The position numbers were made by a program, and so were the translations under genes. Shown here in pieces: positions 35,330 through 48,200 of a stretch of DNA of 64,000 nucleotides. Source of the stretch: Apoda limacodes (lineage: Eukaryota; Arthropoda; Insecta; Lepidoptera; Limacodidae); the NCBI GenBank assembly GCA_946406115.1, contig OX291543.1, positions 27,244,815 through 27,308,814 on the forward strand. The letters are read 5' to 3'. Each line of letters opens with the position of its first letter. Position 1 is the first letter of the stretch. Under the pieces are notes generated by a model, which had not been told where the DNA came from, made no database searches, and worked only from the letters and a program-made list of their open reading frames with translations.

Positions 35330-35550
35330 GTTCAAACAGCAAGCTGAAGTGGCAATGGGCAGGCCAAGTTGCTCGTCGAACTGATAACCGATGAGGAAGA
35401 AAGGTTTCGAGTGGTGACCACGTCTCGGAAGACGCAGCGTGGGACGGCCTCCTACCATGTTACCATGTACAGAGAACCTGGTTAAAACCGATCATTGAGG
35501 AGACATGTTGTGTCCAACAGTGTACGTCTTCCGACTGAGACGACGTTATT
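35330..35550 (+). mobile_element. RTE-like LINE relic
   Basis: The plus strand reads SKLKWQWAGQVARRTDNR then a stop, the KW-QWAGH-x-x-RRTD block of RTE C-termini known in Lepidoptera. It lies about 0.7 kb downstream of the minus-strand gene's last exon. Confidence 0.55.
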
Positions 35551-36137
35551 TAGGCATACTTTAAGTGGTAAACTGTGAACACAGCCTAATACGCTACACA
35601 TTAAAAAAGAAAAGAAATTTAAACTACCAAATAACGTATAATGTTTGATAAGTTAAAAACAAAAAACACAATTGTGACAAAAACCATGTAACGGTTAAGT
35701 TAAACGAAGGCTCGGCTTGAGATCAATTATAGAAAGAATGTAGTAACTACGGCTGCCTCGAAATGTCTCGTGTTCGGCCCGTACAATGCCGGCCCGCGTT
35801 CAGTATTACTACGCGTCGAATTTTCACAATGTATCTTTATGCCTAAATAGATTTTTCTATAAACAAAAAAATGAATTTTCAGAAAAGGAATAACGTATTT
35901 CAAAGATAAATAAAAAAAATATAAGGCACACATAGGCTTACAATAAAATACAATTACATCGAAATCTAATATAAGAAAATTTTACACAAATATCATTTTA
36001 TTTTAACCGATTTTCAAAGTTTGATAAAAAATATATAACAAATTGCACTTCATTATGATAAATCAAACCTTGATTTGAGTGACTCGTAGTGATAATACGA
36101 ACGTAGTGGCAAGTGGTGCCTAGTGACGCCATGTTGG

Positions 36138-36187
36138 TGACGTCACAGTGGTCCCTAAGGCTGGGCTGGTGACGTGACGTGACGTCA
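36138..36187. promoter_or_regulatory. Cluster of TGACGTCA palindromes at the 3' end of the minus-strand gene
   Basis: TGACGTCA occurs at 36138-36145 and 36180-36187, with gtgacgtgacgtgacgtcac (36169-36188) forming a short GTGAC tandem run. CRE-like by sequence; position over a stop codon and 3'UTR makes a promoter role doubtful. Confidence 0.25.
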
Positions 36188-36280
36188 CTCGTGGGGCATC
36201 TCTTCTGGCAGTAGCCAACTTTCGTTCTCTACTCGCGCGAGCTGTTTTTTAAGACTGCAGTATAGTTCGGTTAATGAGTC
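36185..36280 (-). CDS. Last coding exon of the TAK1-C-terminus-like gene
   Basis: The acceptor is taattccag. 31 codons plus TGA encode DSLTELYCSLKKQLARVE followed by NESWLLPEEMPHE. The end of the coiled coil aligns with SLSTYYQQCKKQLEVI of TAK1. The stop codon lies inside a TGACGTCA palindrome. A possible poly(A) signal (AATAAA on the minus strand) is at 35997-36002. Confidence 0.8.
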   Translation of the reverse strand, partial: DSLTELYCSLKKQLARVENESWLLPEEMPHE

Positions 36281-39200
36281 CTGGAATTAAAAAAAAAAAA
36301 TGCATCAATATTCTTCTTAGGACATTAGGATTGTCACAGTGGTTCAGTTTGGGATGCTCCTGCCTGCCGAATCAAGCGACATACAAACACATAGGACAAA
36401 CAGTTTTGTAGTAAACATTTGTGTTTGTCTTCAGTTTGGTGTTTTATTTGTAAACAACAAAAAAACGTTAGTATGTCTTATATCAGTTGTCTGGGACGCA
36501 TAGTAAAAACCTTGACCTGATGACTCTCTGGTTTATTTCCAAAAATATTATATTATTACATTATTATAAATCTGGGACCGCTGGCCATTCTAAGCTATCC
36601 TATTGAAGAAGTTCATAGCATTAGTTTCTGTTATCATTAAAATAAACAAATCCTCATCCTCCAGACAATTGTCATGATTTAAACTCAGTCATATTTACTG
36701 TTGAGGTGTATTTTTTTAAATTTTAAAATAATGGTTTCACACGAAATTCTAGAAACCTAGCTTTTTACCTCGGCTTCGTACGCGCCGAATTCGGTCATCG
36801 TCATGGAATTCATACCCATTGATTAACGAGGGTCAAAAGTATTAAATGTTAATTTTCTGTTTCTTCCGCTAAACCTGTGCAAGAAATCACCCGTAGCACC
36901 GATATGATGTGAAAGAAAAGTCCGCTGGAAAATCTATTTCCGTAGTAACTCTAAATCAAGACAAAAAGTCCAATGAACTTTTTTATCCCTAGAGCTTATG
37001 TCTCGAAGCTTTGTCATGCCACGTGGTGGAATAGTTCGTTTCCAGTATCACTCGCAAACAAGGCGTTCCCGTGGGAACACTTGATCAGAATAAATTATTC
37101 TAGTATATCACTACATCTATCGCCATGTCATGCTACTTGATGAGAAAATCACCCATAACATACAGAGACGGTCAGAGATCGACGCCATCATAAGGGTATC
37201 TTTTTAGCATGGAAAGGGCGAGGAATTAAAATAATATAAAAAATATCACATACATATCGTTATATCATGTAACTTAAGTGTGTCTAAATGAACTTACCTT
37301 TTCATTTTCTAATTGTATCACTTCTCTTTTCTGCCGTAACGCCTCTTCGTCCATCTGTGATTCTAACTCCGATTTATGTTGACTTAAGTATGCTAATTCC
37401 GTTTGTATCTGAAATTAAGAAAAACAATTTGTGAACTAGGATGCTATTAACTTGTCAAATTATTGGGTTAACTAAAAACGATGTTATACACAGGTGTGAC
37501 TTTGACAGTCTAGTGACTACTAGTTTGACAAACTTTCGCCAATTTCCACTGGCCAAGCGAGGTGGACTATAGTCTAAGTCACCTTTTCTCTAAGGAGAGG
37601 CATGTACCTCTGCAGTAGAGTACAATGGCTAAAACAAGTTGATAAATCAGTTAATGGTACTCCTCTAGCACGATTACAAACTGGCCGACCGACTATAGAC
37701 GTGTTTATTTTAAAGATCCGGTTGGATCTCTTGACAGCATTATTGTGAGAATCACTTTTAATGCAATTACAACATTGCTTCGCAAGAAAACTGTTGAACT
37801 AACAGACTAATACTGTTAACTAACAAACATAATATTAAAACACTAGAAGTATCACTCGCGCGTTGCCGACCCTTCAAAAATCCAATAACTTCTTTCTTGA
37901 TGAACCCCATACTGTCCTTAGAATAAACCTTGGCAGGGAGCTCATTTCACAACCCAAGCGTTCGTTAGAGGAAGTTTCTCTGAAACCGCACTGTATGCGA
38001 CCATTTCGGTTCCAAGGTGTTAGAATGAATTCCTTGCCGAGAAAGTAGCTGTGGGCATAATTTCGAACAATTCTCAGTTCAGTTGCTTATGCTCCTCAAA
38101 GATACCTTGCCAGCATTTTCGGGGGATAAGAGGTATTCCTGGGCGGGTTGCTTGTGCTCATCAACGATCCCTTGCCAGCATTTTCTAGCTAATAAGAGGT
38201 ATTCCAGGGCGAGGTGCTTCTGCTCCTTAAAGAGCTCTTGCCAGCATTTGCAGGCGAATAAGACGTATTATCGGGCGACTTACTTGTGCTCCTCAAAGAT
38301 TCGATCGGATCCTTTTTTTCAGGCGAAAAACTCGAAATGCGATTCCAACATAAGTGCGCCTTATAGGTAGGGTTCTAACATTGGTTCGCAAAAATAATTT
38401 AACTGACAGGCATAATATACGAACCTTGAGGTATTCCTGGGCGAGTTGCTTGTGCTCCTCAAAGATCCGCTTGGATTCTTCGTCAGTGGGATCGGGCGAG
38501 ATGGCACGGAGGTGTGGCTCCAGCATCATGTGCATGGAGTCTAGATCAGGGTCTCGCTCAGTCGCCGGTGCCGCTCCTTCGCCCGGCCCGGATGTCGAAC
38601 CACTACTGTTGCCTGAAACACACAAAAATCGTATCATTATACATCATAGAAGTTAGATACCCTTCACAATATATAAAATATCAACTTTATTTGTGTATAC
38701 AATATGCGTTTCATGTGTTGTATACAGTTATACAGAAAATCTAATTCTAACATATTTGTTATAGTTCGTCAAGAACTGCCAAATGGGGTTGGCTATTGTG
38801 TCCCTAGTCTTTCATTTTATCACTATTACTCTACAGCTGGTGATTAGCAACAAACATGATATATATAAACCACTCTGTTACAGATTACAGATTCACTGTT
38901 TCATAAGCAGTGTTGCGGCGATGAGCTTACCACCTGTCATGCAGGACTAAAGTGGTTGGTCAAAAGTGGTTTTTTTACATAAAAGTTTTATTAGACTCAA
39001 GATACACTTAAAATTAGTTTTTGTTTATTGAATACATAGCTTAGTAACTTTAGACAAATTGTACCGGTGCTGGTCTTGAGGTTTTGAGCCCGGCGTGTAC
39101 CAATGAGTCTTTTTCCTAAGTACGTTGATTATTCACTCCACTAGCTATTCTGTGAATGAAAACATCGTGAGGAAACCTACATACAATGTTGTAAAGTCCA

Positions 39201-42200
39201 GAATCCAAACTGGGCCCGCGTGAGGACAATATCCCAAATAGCCCTCGGTGAGGGTAGGCCGTCTCCCATAACAGACGGGACGTATGGGGCTGATAAGGAG
39301 TGTATAGAGGTATAACATAGCTTTTGTCGTAGAATTTAAGAATTTAGTTTTTGCTATGTTAGTTGAAAAAAGTTTTTTTGGGTTCAATTTAATACAGTGT
39401 TGAAAGAAATCATAGTATATTTGATCTTCTTAGCAATTTTAAAGGTAACCAGGGAAAACTGAGTCATTAACCTATGTAACTATTTTACAATTAATTTATT
39501 TCGCTTAATATGAATAAAAATAAATAACTTTACGCTCCCTAAGTTCACCATTATCTCAAAGGTATCATCTTTAACAAACTGTATTTCCAGAATGGTATGC
39601 GGTAAATGTATAATCGGTAAACTGTGCTTTATTGTTTTTAAAGCAGTATATAATTGCATTAACTCATTCTTTTCCCAAAACCAATGATTAATGAATATGA
39701 CATAAAATGATAATAATGAGTCAATTTCAAAACTGCTAATCTAGATAAGTCTGTTATAATAGACACCATCTGTTTCAACGTTCTCAAATACAGGATGAAC
39801 TATGGCCCGTTTGAAGAAGTTTGGAAACACATCCAAAGCAGTATACAGGTCTCAAATACAAAAAATTCGTTATTAGCCTTCATACGTCGCTACTGTTGTT
39901 AATAATATGGCCTATCTCTGCCTCGGGCGAGTGATTTAGGCCATAGTCTATCTCACTAGGTAAGGGTACGGACGGGAACGACATTTTATTAAAAAAAATG
40001 CAAACAAAAGGCACCTATTTTCATAGTCAACTCAAAAACAAACAAATATGGTCGACATCGAGTTGGTTCTACTTCTACCTCTAGAGGTAAGGCGATGGAT
40101 TTTTTTTATTAATATTGTTAAAAAGAAGGTCTAAGGGCTAACGAATAATTAAAATATGTAGGAATCACTCGGTAGGTCTACAACAGGGTTCTACGTCAAG
40201 AGTTAAATTTACTTCGACTTGCTGATGTCAGAAGCTTCACCTAGATTTCTGCTTTCAACATGTGATTCTTATCCCCGCAAATAGATGGCGGTAGCGAACT
40301 CAACGTGATAAAGCCATTCACTAAAAAAAAATATGTAACTACATCGCCACACAATGATTGGCAATATTTCAAAATGTAGTGCAAACAGCTTTACTCAAAT
40401 TAACAAATTAGCTGCGGATTAACTACTAATTTGAAACATATAATCGTATCAATATAACTTAGATCACTCGTAAACACCTTTCAGAATTGGTATTTTTTCT
40501 TAGTTTCACAATAAGGACATTATGGACACGACCAAATTGAAGTTGTGTTAGCACATCGATCATAAGTTAAGCCACGGCAAATATTTGAGGAAGTGCGCCT
40601 TGCGAGCGAAGGGTAACGGAGCGCGTGACGCAAACCCCCGCGCCTCGAAGGGCGGTGGTGGAGATTCGCGGGTGAACCTCCACGGGGGTAAAACTCACTG
40701 TAAAATATCCAACTACAGCTGACGGTGTCCCTGATGGTGACGATTCCAGCAGAGGCGTCGCGGGAGCGGAGGCGCGCGGGCAGCGGGGTCATGGCGCGTG
40801 CTGTCGCGGAGACAGTGCGCCGAGCACTGCACGCTCGAAATAATCGACGGGAGCGCCGGGAGCGGGCCGCGGTGCAACAAACAAACCGACGCTATTCCCG
40901 ACCCGATGACTCAGCGACGTCAGCCCGAGCTAAATGCGGACGCCGTGCGCCGCCGCCCTTCATCAGGTTTTATGCTTCGCCGGCAGGGCGGCCGCGCACT
41001 GCTCTCTGCAGCCGGTCGACGACCCGCGCCCACGCACGCTTCTTGCACCCGGCACCGGCGCATAACACTATCATGCAACAACACTTCCGACTTCCTATTT
41101 CAATACCCTCAAAATCTTCTGTTACTTTCCAAATTCCATCAATTACAATACCGCGTCATAAGTTGGCCAGTCGCCGGCGTGTCGTGATAGCGCGCGTGTA
41201 ATGTAAGCGCGTCTGTCGTGCAAAGATAAATCAGGGCCCAAATGATTGCAGCATCTTAGGTAGCCCTAATTCATTATAGTGTATCGCTGCGCGTCGTCCA
41301 AAGGTGCAGTGCGCAAAACTAACGTAGGTCCGACGTAATTGCATTTGAATTTCGATCCAGGTGTGCGATGTCCTAAAGATCTCACAGATGATTTGATTAT
41401 ACAAATATCTTTCGCAGCCATGCCAAAGTTTGCAGCTTTAATAGCTCATAATCATAAACCTAAGACAGTTCCATAACACAAAGCTGATGTTAAAAGAGAT
41501 TTCCAGCCAGAAAATATTATTTTTAATAACTTCACACTTTTGCTTTACAAACGATTAAGTTATCGTAACTCAGTCATTTCAAATCTCTGTAGGATATGCT
41601 GGCCGACATGGCTTTGACAAATTTACTTATAACTGTTGAAAATTAATATAAAGAAGTTGCTCACGACCATGTTAACCTGGACTGATAACAAAATTAGGAA
41701 GAGATGAAAACGAATCCGTGCACAAAAAGTCGTGATCAATGGCTATGAGTCTGAATATGTTTCCGTAAGTTCTGGTGTTCCCAAAGGCTCAATCCTAGGT
41801 CCTCTTTTATTTGTACTCTTCATTAATGACATACATAAGTGATTTAAATTCTGTAAGTACTTACTTTACGCCAATGACCTAAAAATCTCTTACCTCGGTT
41901 CAATCTAATAAAGACCTCAGAGTCACGTTGGAAAGGAAACTACATCTTGACACTCACATACAAAATCTATACATATAATAAAATGGTAGGAAAGTCAAAA
42001 CTGTACATTGAATATTTTCTTAAAAGAATACTTGGGGTGTGATCCACAATCGATACCGAAGACAAAAATATAGTTTTGAGATTTTTTTTCTGTTTGTCTG
42101 TATGTATGTCCGGGATCAACTCAAAAAGTACTGCATGGATTTACTTCAAATTTGGCACGAATATTATTGAGAAGTCGGATCAACATATCTTAAAACAAAA

Positions 42201-45200
42201 CTAATCTTAAAACGCCCTATTCTCTTTTTTTCTGTTATTCTGATATTTTTCTCCCTTTTTACTTTGTTACTTAAAATATATTATCTATAATATTCTAAAT
42301 TTATATATACATACATATAATATAATACAATGTAACGTTATGTATACAAATAATATATAATAAACTACAAAATAATATTTTTTAACTTTTACTAATTTTC
42401 GAATTTTTTGTCACACCCTGAAGCCTGAATGTTGCTTATTAGTCTTAATTTTATGATAAGTAAATGTATTAGTCTTAATTTTATGATAAGTAAATGTATT
42501 TTAGTTATGACCATTTTCTGTTTCACAACCACTTCTAATTTTAAATCCGTGGTTAACGGTGCTGGTGGCACAATAATAAAATTATTTTAAAACTATTTAT
42601 TTTATAAGACTCATTGTGAACACTGTTTGTTGACCCAAATAAAAAAAAAAAACAACGTTGGGTGGCATTTACAGATCTTTATCTCCATATACAGTTTCTT
42701 AATTTCTATGATCCAATTTGCTGCTTGAAATCTTAAGTAATTTTTTTACAATTAATTGCTAAATCGTTGATGAAACGAGCATTATCAGTCATTAACATTG
42801 GGAACCAGATGATGGTGATGTATGATTAGGGTTGCTCGATGGTATCCAAAAGGAGGATGTTCTCCTTTTTCATGCTTTGTCCTCCCGTTTTATCACCTAC
42901 TCTAACCTCCTTTTGGTTTTTTTTTTCATGCTGATAATGCAGAGCGCAATTTCATCATTTTTTAAGAGGGCCCCCAACGCGCATATACAATTGCTTTAAG
43001 GGCGTTAAGCTAAGATCGACAATGTTAATCTCAAGTAGAGCTCATTTTTTTAGTTCTAGTTATATGTATACCTTATATAAATAGAAAACAAGCACTTTGT
43101 ACTACGTTCGGATCTAAGGTAGTTCGCTTATCTTAGTTTTTCGTCGGATGTCCAATATAGTCTAGTCATGGATCGATAACCAGAAGAAATTGAGAAAGGC
43201 AGAAAACCGATTGTGATGAAAGCATAATGTTCAACTGTTAATTTCCTTAAATATAAGGGGAATATATTATGTAGAACTAGACATCTATAATCACCGTCGC
43301 ATTCTACAACTTACGAAAAATTATGCACGGTATATTTTTCGATTACCTGCAACTAATAGAATGACGTTAAAATATTTCGAAGCAAATTCCATCAGCTAAA
43401 CCTTATTGACATAAAAAAAAATACAAATTTATCTTAGATTGCACAAAACTTTCATGAGTAAGTAGAAATTATTTAGGCTTCATTACAAAAACAAAAAAAG
43501 AAATACGCAACGTTTGTCAGAGAAGTTGCGTGTGTAAACTTAAATTTCTTTTCACACAACACACGTCATCTAACAGATATTTTTAGTAGTTACGTATTTT
43601 TTTGTCCTTGCAAACTAAGCCTAAAATAGTTGTGAGTCTAGGAGGGCTATGTTCATCCTATAGATACTCCTAATAGTTGTAAGTAATCTATTTAGTAGCC
43701 TGGTAGTAAATAGTTATGTTATTATGACTAATACATACTTGATGTATCTAAACGACTACAAACTTCGTTGAACTATAAAATTTACACCAGAAACTGTAAA
43801 ATTTTACGCGTATTTGATTCTGGCACGGATTAGACAAACTGTTTACACAGCAACAGGATATACGAATAAAAAATACATTAAAAGTACATACATTGGTAAA
43901 ATGATAGTATAATATGTTTAGATATTTAGATGTTGATAGATACTTTCACTAAATTCAACATACATAGATACATAATGCCTGTATTCCATAGGGGTATGCA
44001 ACTACTTTCATTCCTACATTCACTCCAATTGCTTTTACACACGTTCGGTGAATTAGATACGCCTTTTCTAATAATGGACAATGTACTCAATTTACTATTG
44101 ACGTGGTCTGCGTCTCGGTAGAAGTCGGTACCCTTCCATTTCCTTTTGCCACGTAAATTCGTTTGGTGCATCTTCTTTCATTAATCCTTTCAAAATGTCC
44201 AAACACCCTAAACATTCATTTCTCAATCTTTACCACTACATTTTCTTCGCTCGGCAACGCTTCCATGTCACACTATTTCTTAATCGGTCATTTAGCGTCA
44301 CAATACACAAACATTTAAACTTTCATTTCTATTGCGATAATCCTGCTTTTGTCTTTCGTTCCCAAGGTACACCTCCATAATACTATTGAAACCAAGCCCC
44401 CAAAAGTTTTTGTTAACATTTGCCAAATTCACCTGATTTTCCGCATTTTCTCTTCTTTCATGTTACACTCACATTTTTCGTATCTTGTTATAGTTTTATT
44501 TCTTTTCAAAATCCATTTCTATTTAGGTTATGTAAACTATATATAGAATTATTTTTCTTCTTATTCTATAATAAACATAGGTCGAAAAATCAAAGGCACG
44601 ACAGAATTAGAATTTTCTGTGCCCGAAACCGCGAGGGACTATTTCTTGACGCAAACCGGGGGCATTTACTAACATACAATTATTTAAATATTTGTCTACT
44701 TTATGTGACTATTATTGCACATTAATACGCTGCAACTTTTTCAAGAAATGACTAGATACTTGTTTGATTCTGAGCTTTTAGGGTGGGTGGTACACAAAAC
44801 CACAAATGACTTCTAGCAAGTGGTTGTGAGTCAGGGATTTAGGGTGTTTTCAGAGATTTGCGTTTTGATTCGCGATTGGCGTGGCGCTTTTTTCATATAT
44901 TTTGCATGCCGGATGCTGTGTGATGCAGAAGTGTTAAAATTATGTGAACAATTACACTATATGTCCTTCCAAGGTTTACTCGTCTCTATCTTTTGAACTA
45001 CTGAAGGTACTGAGAAGGTGGGATTTCTTACACAGTTTTTATTACAACGGATTGGTATATTAAATCTTTGGCGGCTTCATGGCTCTGTAGGCGTGACTTG
45101 CCTGCTGAACCGAGGGGCGGGTTTGAATCCTGATCAGGACAAACGTTTATGTGATGACTTCAGTCTGAGTATTTTTATATATATTATGTTTACACAATTA

Positions 45201-48200
45201 AAGCATGTAAATGTATTAGTATCCGCTGTCTGGTATCCATAATACAAGCTTTACTTAATTTGGAAGCAGATGGCACTGTGTGTAATATCCTAAAATATTC
45301 ATAAAAATATTTATTTTAAACCAAAATTAAATAGTAATGGGGGATCCTCCTATACAAGAAAATAGACAAGTCGTTAAACATACAAGTGGTAATTATACAA
45401 GGAACATATAAAGTAAAATAACAGATAATAAAAACCCGCCAAGTTCGAGTCGGTTTTGCAGCATAGTGCGGTTGTAAACTTTCGTCTTTAGTCCTGAGGT
45501 ATTTTGGACGAACAGATATTAAGGTGAATCCGAATCAGATTTTTCTAAAACAACCTAAATATCTATAGATATAAATATTTTGCTGCTTTTAATACTTTAT
45601 TATAATATATCACACATATACAATATGATGTGGGGCACAGTCTCTGTTCACCAACCACCTTAGTCGTGCGTGACAGACACTTATCCTGTTGAATACTGTA
45701 AAAACAAATTCGTATCTCCGATTCAGTAAGGGACTTGTCGATAAAAGTAAACATGAATGGGGAAAAAAACAATTTAGATTATCAAAGATGTATGTTCCTT
45801 AGTAACATCGCAAAACTTGTACTGGAATAAAAACATAATCTTACAACTCACATTTCGACGACATTCACATGTTACTTTATAAGACAGAAAACAGAAAATC
45901 TAGTTTTAAGGTAAGATTGTCTGGTCTGTAGCTGGCAGATTGGTAGCATAAATCTGAATGAAAGTTCTTTGATCGGTAGCTTTAATTTGTTTTCAATTTA
46001 ACGTCTGGAGCGTGAATCCGTTTGAGCTCCAAATGCGTCAGCAGAGGTGACACCTTCTGGTTAAGGAATGACGGTTTCTATAGCAGGTAGGGTTGTCATC
46101 TACTAGATATAAAATGTTTCTTTGTGTTTAATTTCGTCACAAGAGACAGAATCTTATTTAGACAAATACTGCTACAAACCCTATTCCTTGGCGCGCTGTA
46201 TAACCTCTTGGGGTACGCCATTCCGGTAAAGATCACAATAATCAATTCATTATTGTAGATAATGCTTAAATAACTGTCTGCTAAATGCACCTAATACATA
46301 CTACCTAACTAGATTTTTAGTTTTGGATTAAGTATTTGTAATGAATTCATCACAGAACTCTTTAATCACGGGCTCATAAAGAAACATAGGTGATTTGATA
46401 ACCCTTAAGACTCCTAGACACTTCGCTATGTTTATTTAATAGGCTAATAACTTTTGACAGGGATTTTATGACAAGCGGTGGAAAATTTAGGTGACTCACT
46501 AAGGCGTAAAGCAGATATGATTTGAAACTTATTTACCGACTAGATTTCAAAAATTTCATCATCTTGCGACGTCACTAAAATTTTGGTGTTGAGTGCCATA
46601 AATCCATAGAATCTCCAAACTTTTAAATGTTTGAAGCAATCAGGGAATTTCACATATCCAGTAAAAAAAAAACAGTCTGATTCACCGGAGACACTTTTAT
46701 TTGCCTCGGAATATCTGGTGTGCCAATTCTGGCGTCCTTGCGGACAAAAAAGTAAATAAGGACAATAATAGACACATCAGAGAGCATTAAAGTGATTCAT
46801 AGTAGTTAAAAGCAGATGTTCATACTATTTTCATCGCTATATTAAGTCACAGTGTGGGAAACATTGTCTTCAAGATTCTGTAGGTACACGTGAATAACAA
46901 AGTCTGTTTATGAGAGAGGCACAATTTGGGTATAAAAGCGTCTAGTAAAGAGGGCAGTTTACAATTTCGTGCCAAATTGTATGGCAAAAGTAGATCTGGG
47001 GCAGTCACCATTAATACGTGATTGTATCCAGATCACATCAAAGAATTGGCTGACGGGGATACAAAGCAGGAACCGCCGGTACGACAGCTGTGGCGACGAC
47101 TAACACTAAATACAGGAACGGCAAGAATTTGTGGCTTCAAAGAGATGGTTGGAAATTTAGAAAATGTGACATGTGACTTTTGCATGCACTAAGACTGTCA
47201 TATATTAACAAACCGTGACAGGTCAGTTTCGTACGCATTTAGGCTTTTTCGCAGGAAATGTATCATTACTGTAATTTAAAACAACGAAGTGGCGCAGTGG
47301 TAGGTATATAGTGGATTGGACAGCCATCTCAAAGGCCCTGTGTTTGATTCTCGGTAGGCAAAAAGTTACCATTTGTAACGTTTTGTCAAATCTGGTTTGT
47401 GCCCGAAACGTTAAGGACTAAATATCATCGATGAAACGTGGATTCTATAAGCGTTATTACTTTTGGCCTCAACCGTTATTGTTGGTCTTACTGACCCACG
47501 TTTCGTGATGGTATTATTTTTCAGACTGTCATGAGTACATCAAACCTCAAACGAATCAGATATTTAGGGAGCTTCCATTAATAAGTTCGAGCTCCAAATG
47601 AGGGACAGAGGGGTCTAGTAAAACCTCAAAAAAAATACTTCAATTACGTATTATCTTAACGTTGTATTATTTTTCTGCTTTATAAAAATAAATTTAGTCC
47701 TTTAAAAACTATTTGCATTAATCTCACGAGTGGGGGAGGGCGGTTTTACCAGATCACACTAAATCTCGCCAAGGGAAAGGCAGGGGTCCAAATTAAAAGA
47801 TCAAAAAGCTAACGTAATTAATGTATTATATATATTTTTCGCTGAGAGAATTACCAAAAAACGGTCAAGATGTTTGAAAAAAAGTTTTTTTCAGTATTGT
47901 AGTTCGCCTACAAACGCAGAATATAAACAAAAAGTGGATCTGTCTAGTACGTTTACAACTAAAATATTTCTATTATACAGTGTATTGACCTATTGTACAA
48001 TATTAATTAAGAAAACTAAATTAGACTAACCAGAGTCAACTTTTTAAAAACCTAATTGCTTTTTTATCTCAACATTTTAAAATAAACAATGAAGTAATAA
48101 CACAAAGTTTACATGATACATTAACAAATTTGTATTGTATACCTGAATTTGAGAAATGTATCACTTTAATTTACAGCGTACTAGGAGTGGGCGTTCGCTG

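Noticed and set aside
40725..41201. 158-codon plus-strand open frame in the GC-rich island
   Set aside because: Arg/Ala/Pro-rich translation without any recognisable domain; overlaps the promoter-like island and exon 1b on the other strand. Long frames are expected by chance in such GC-rich DNA.
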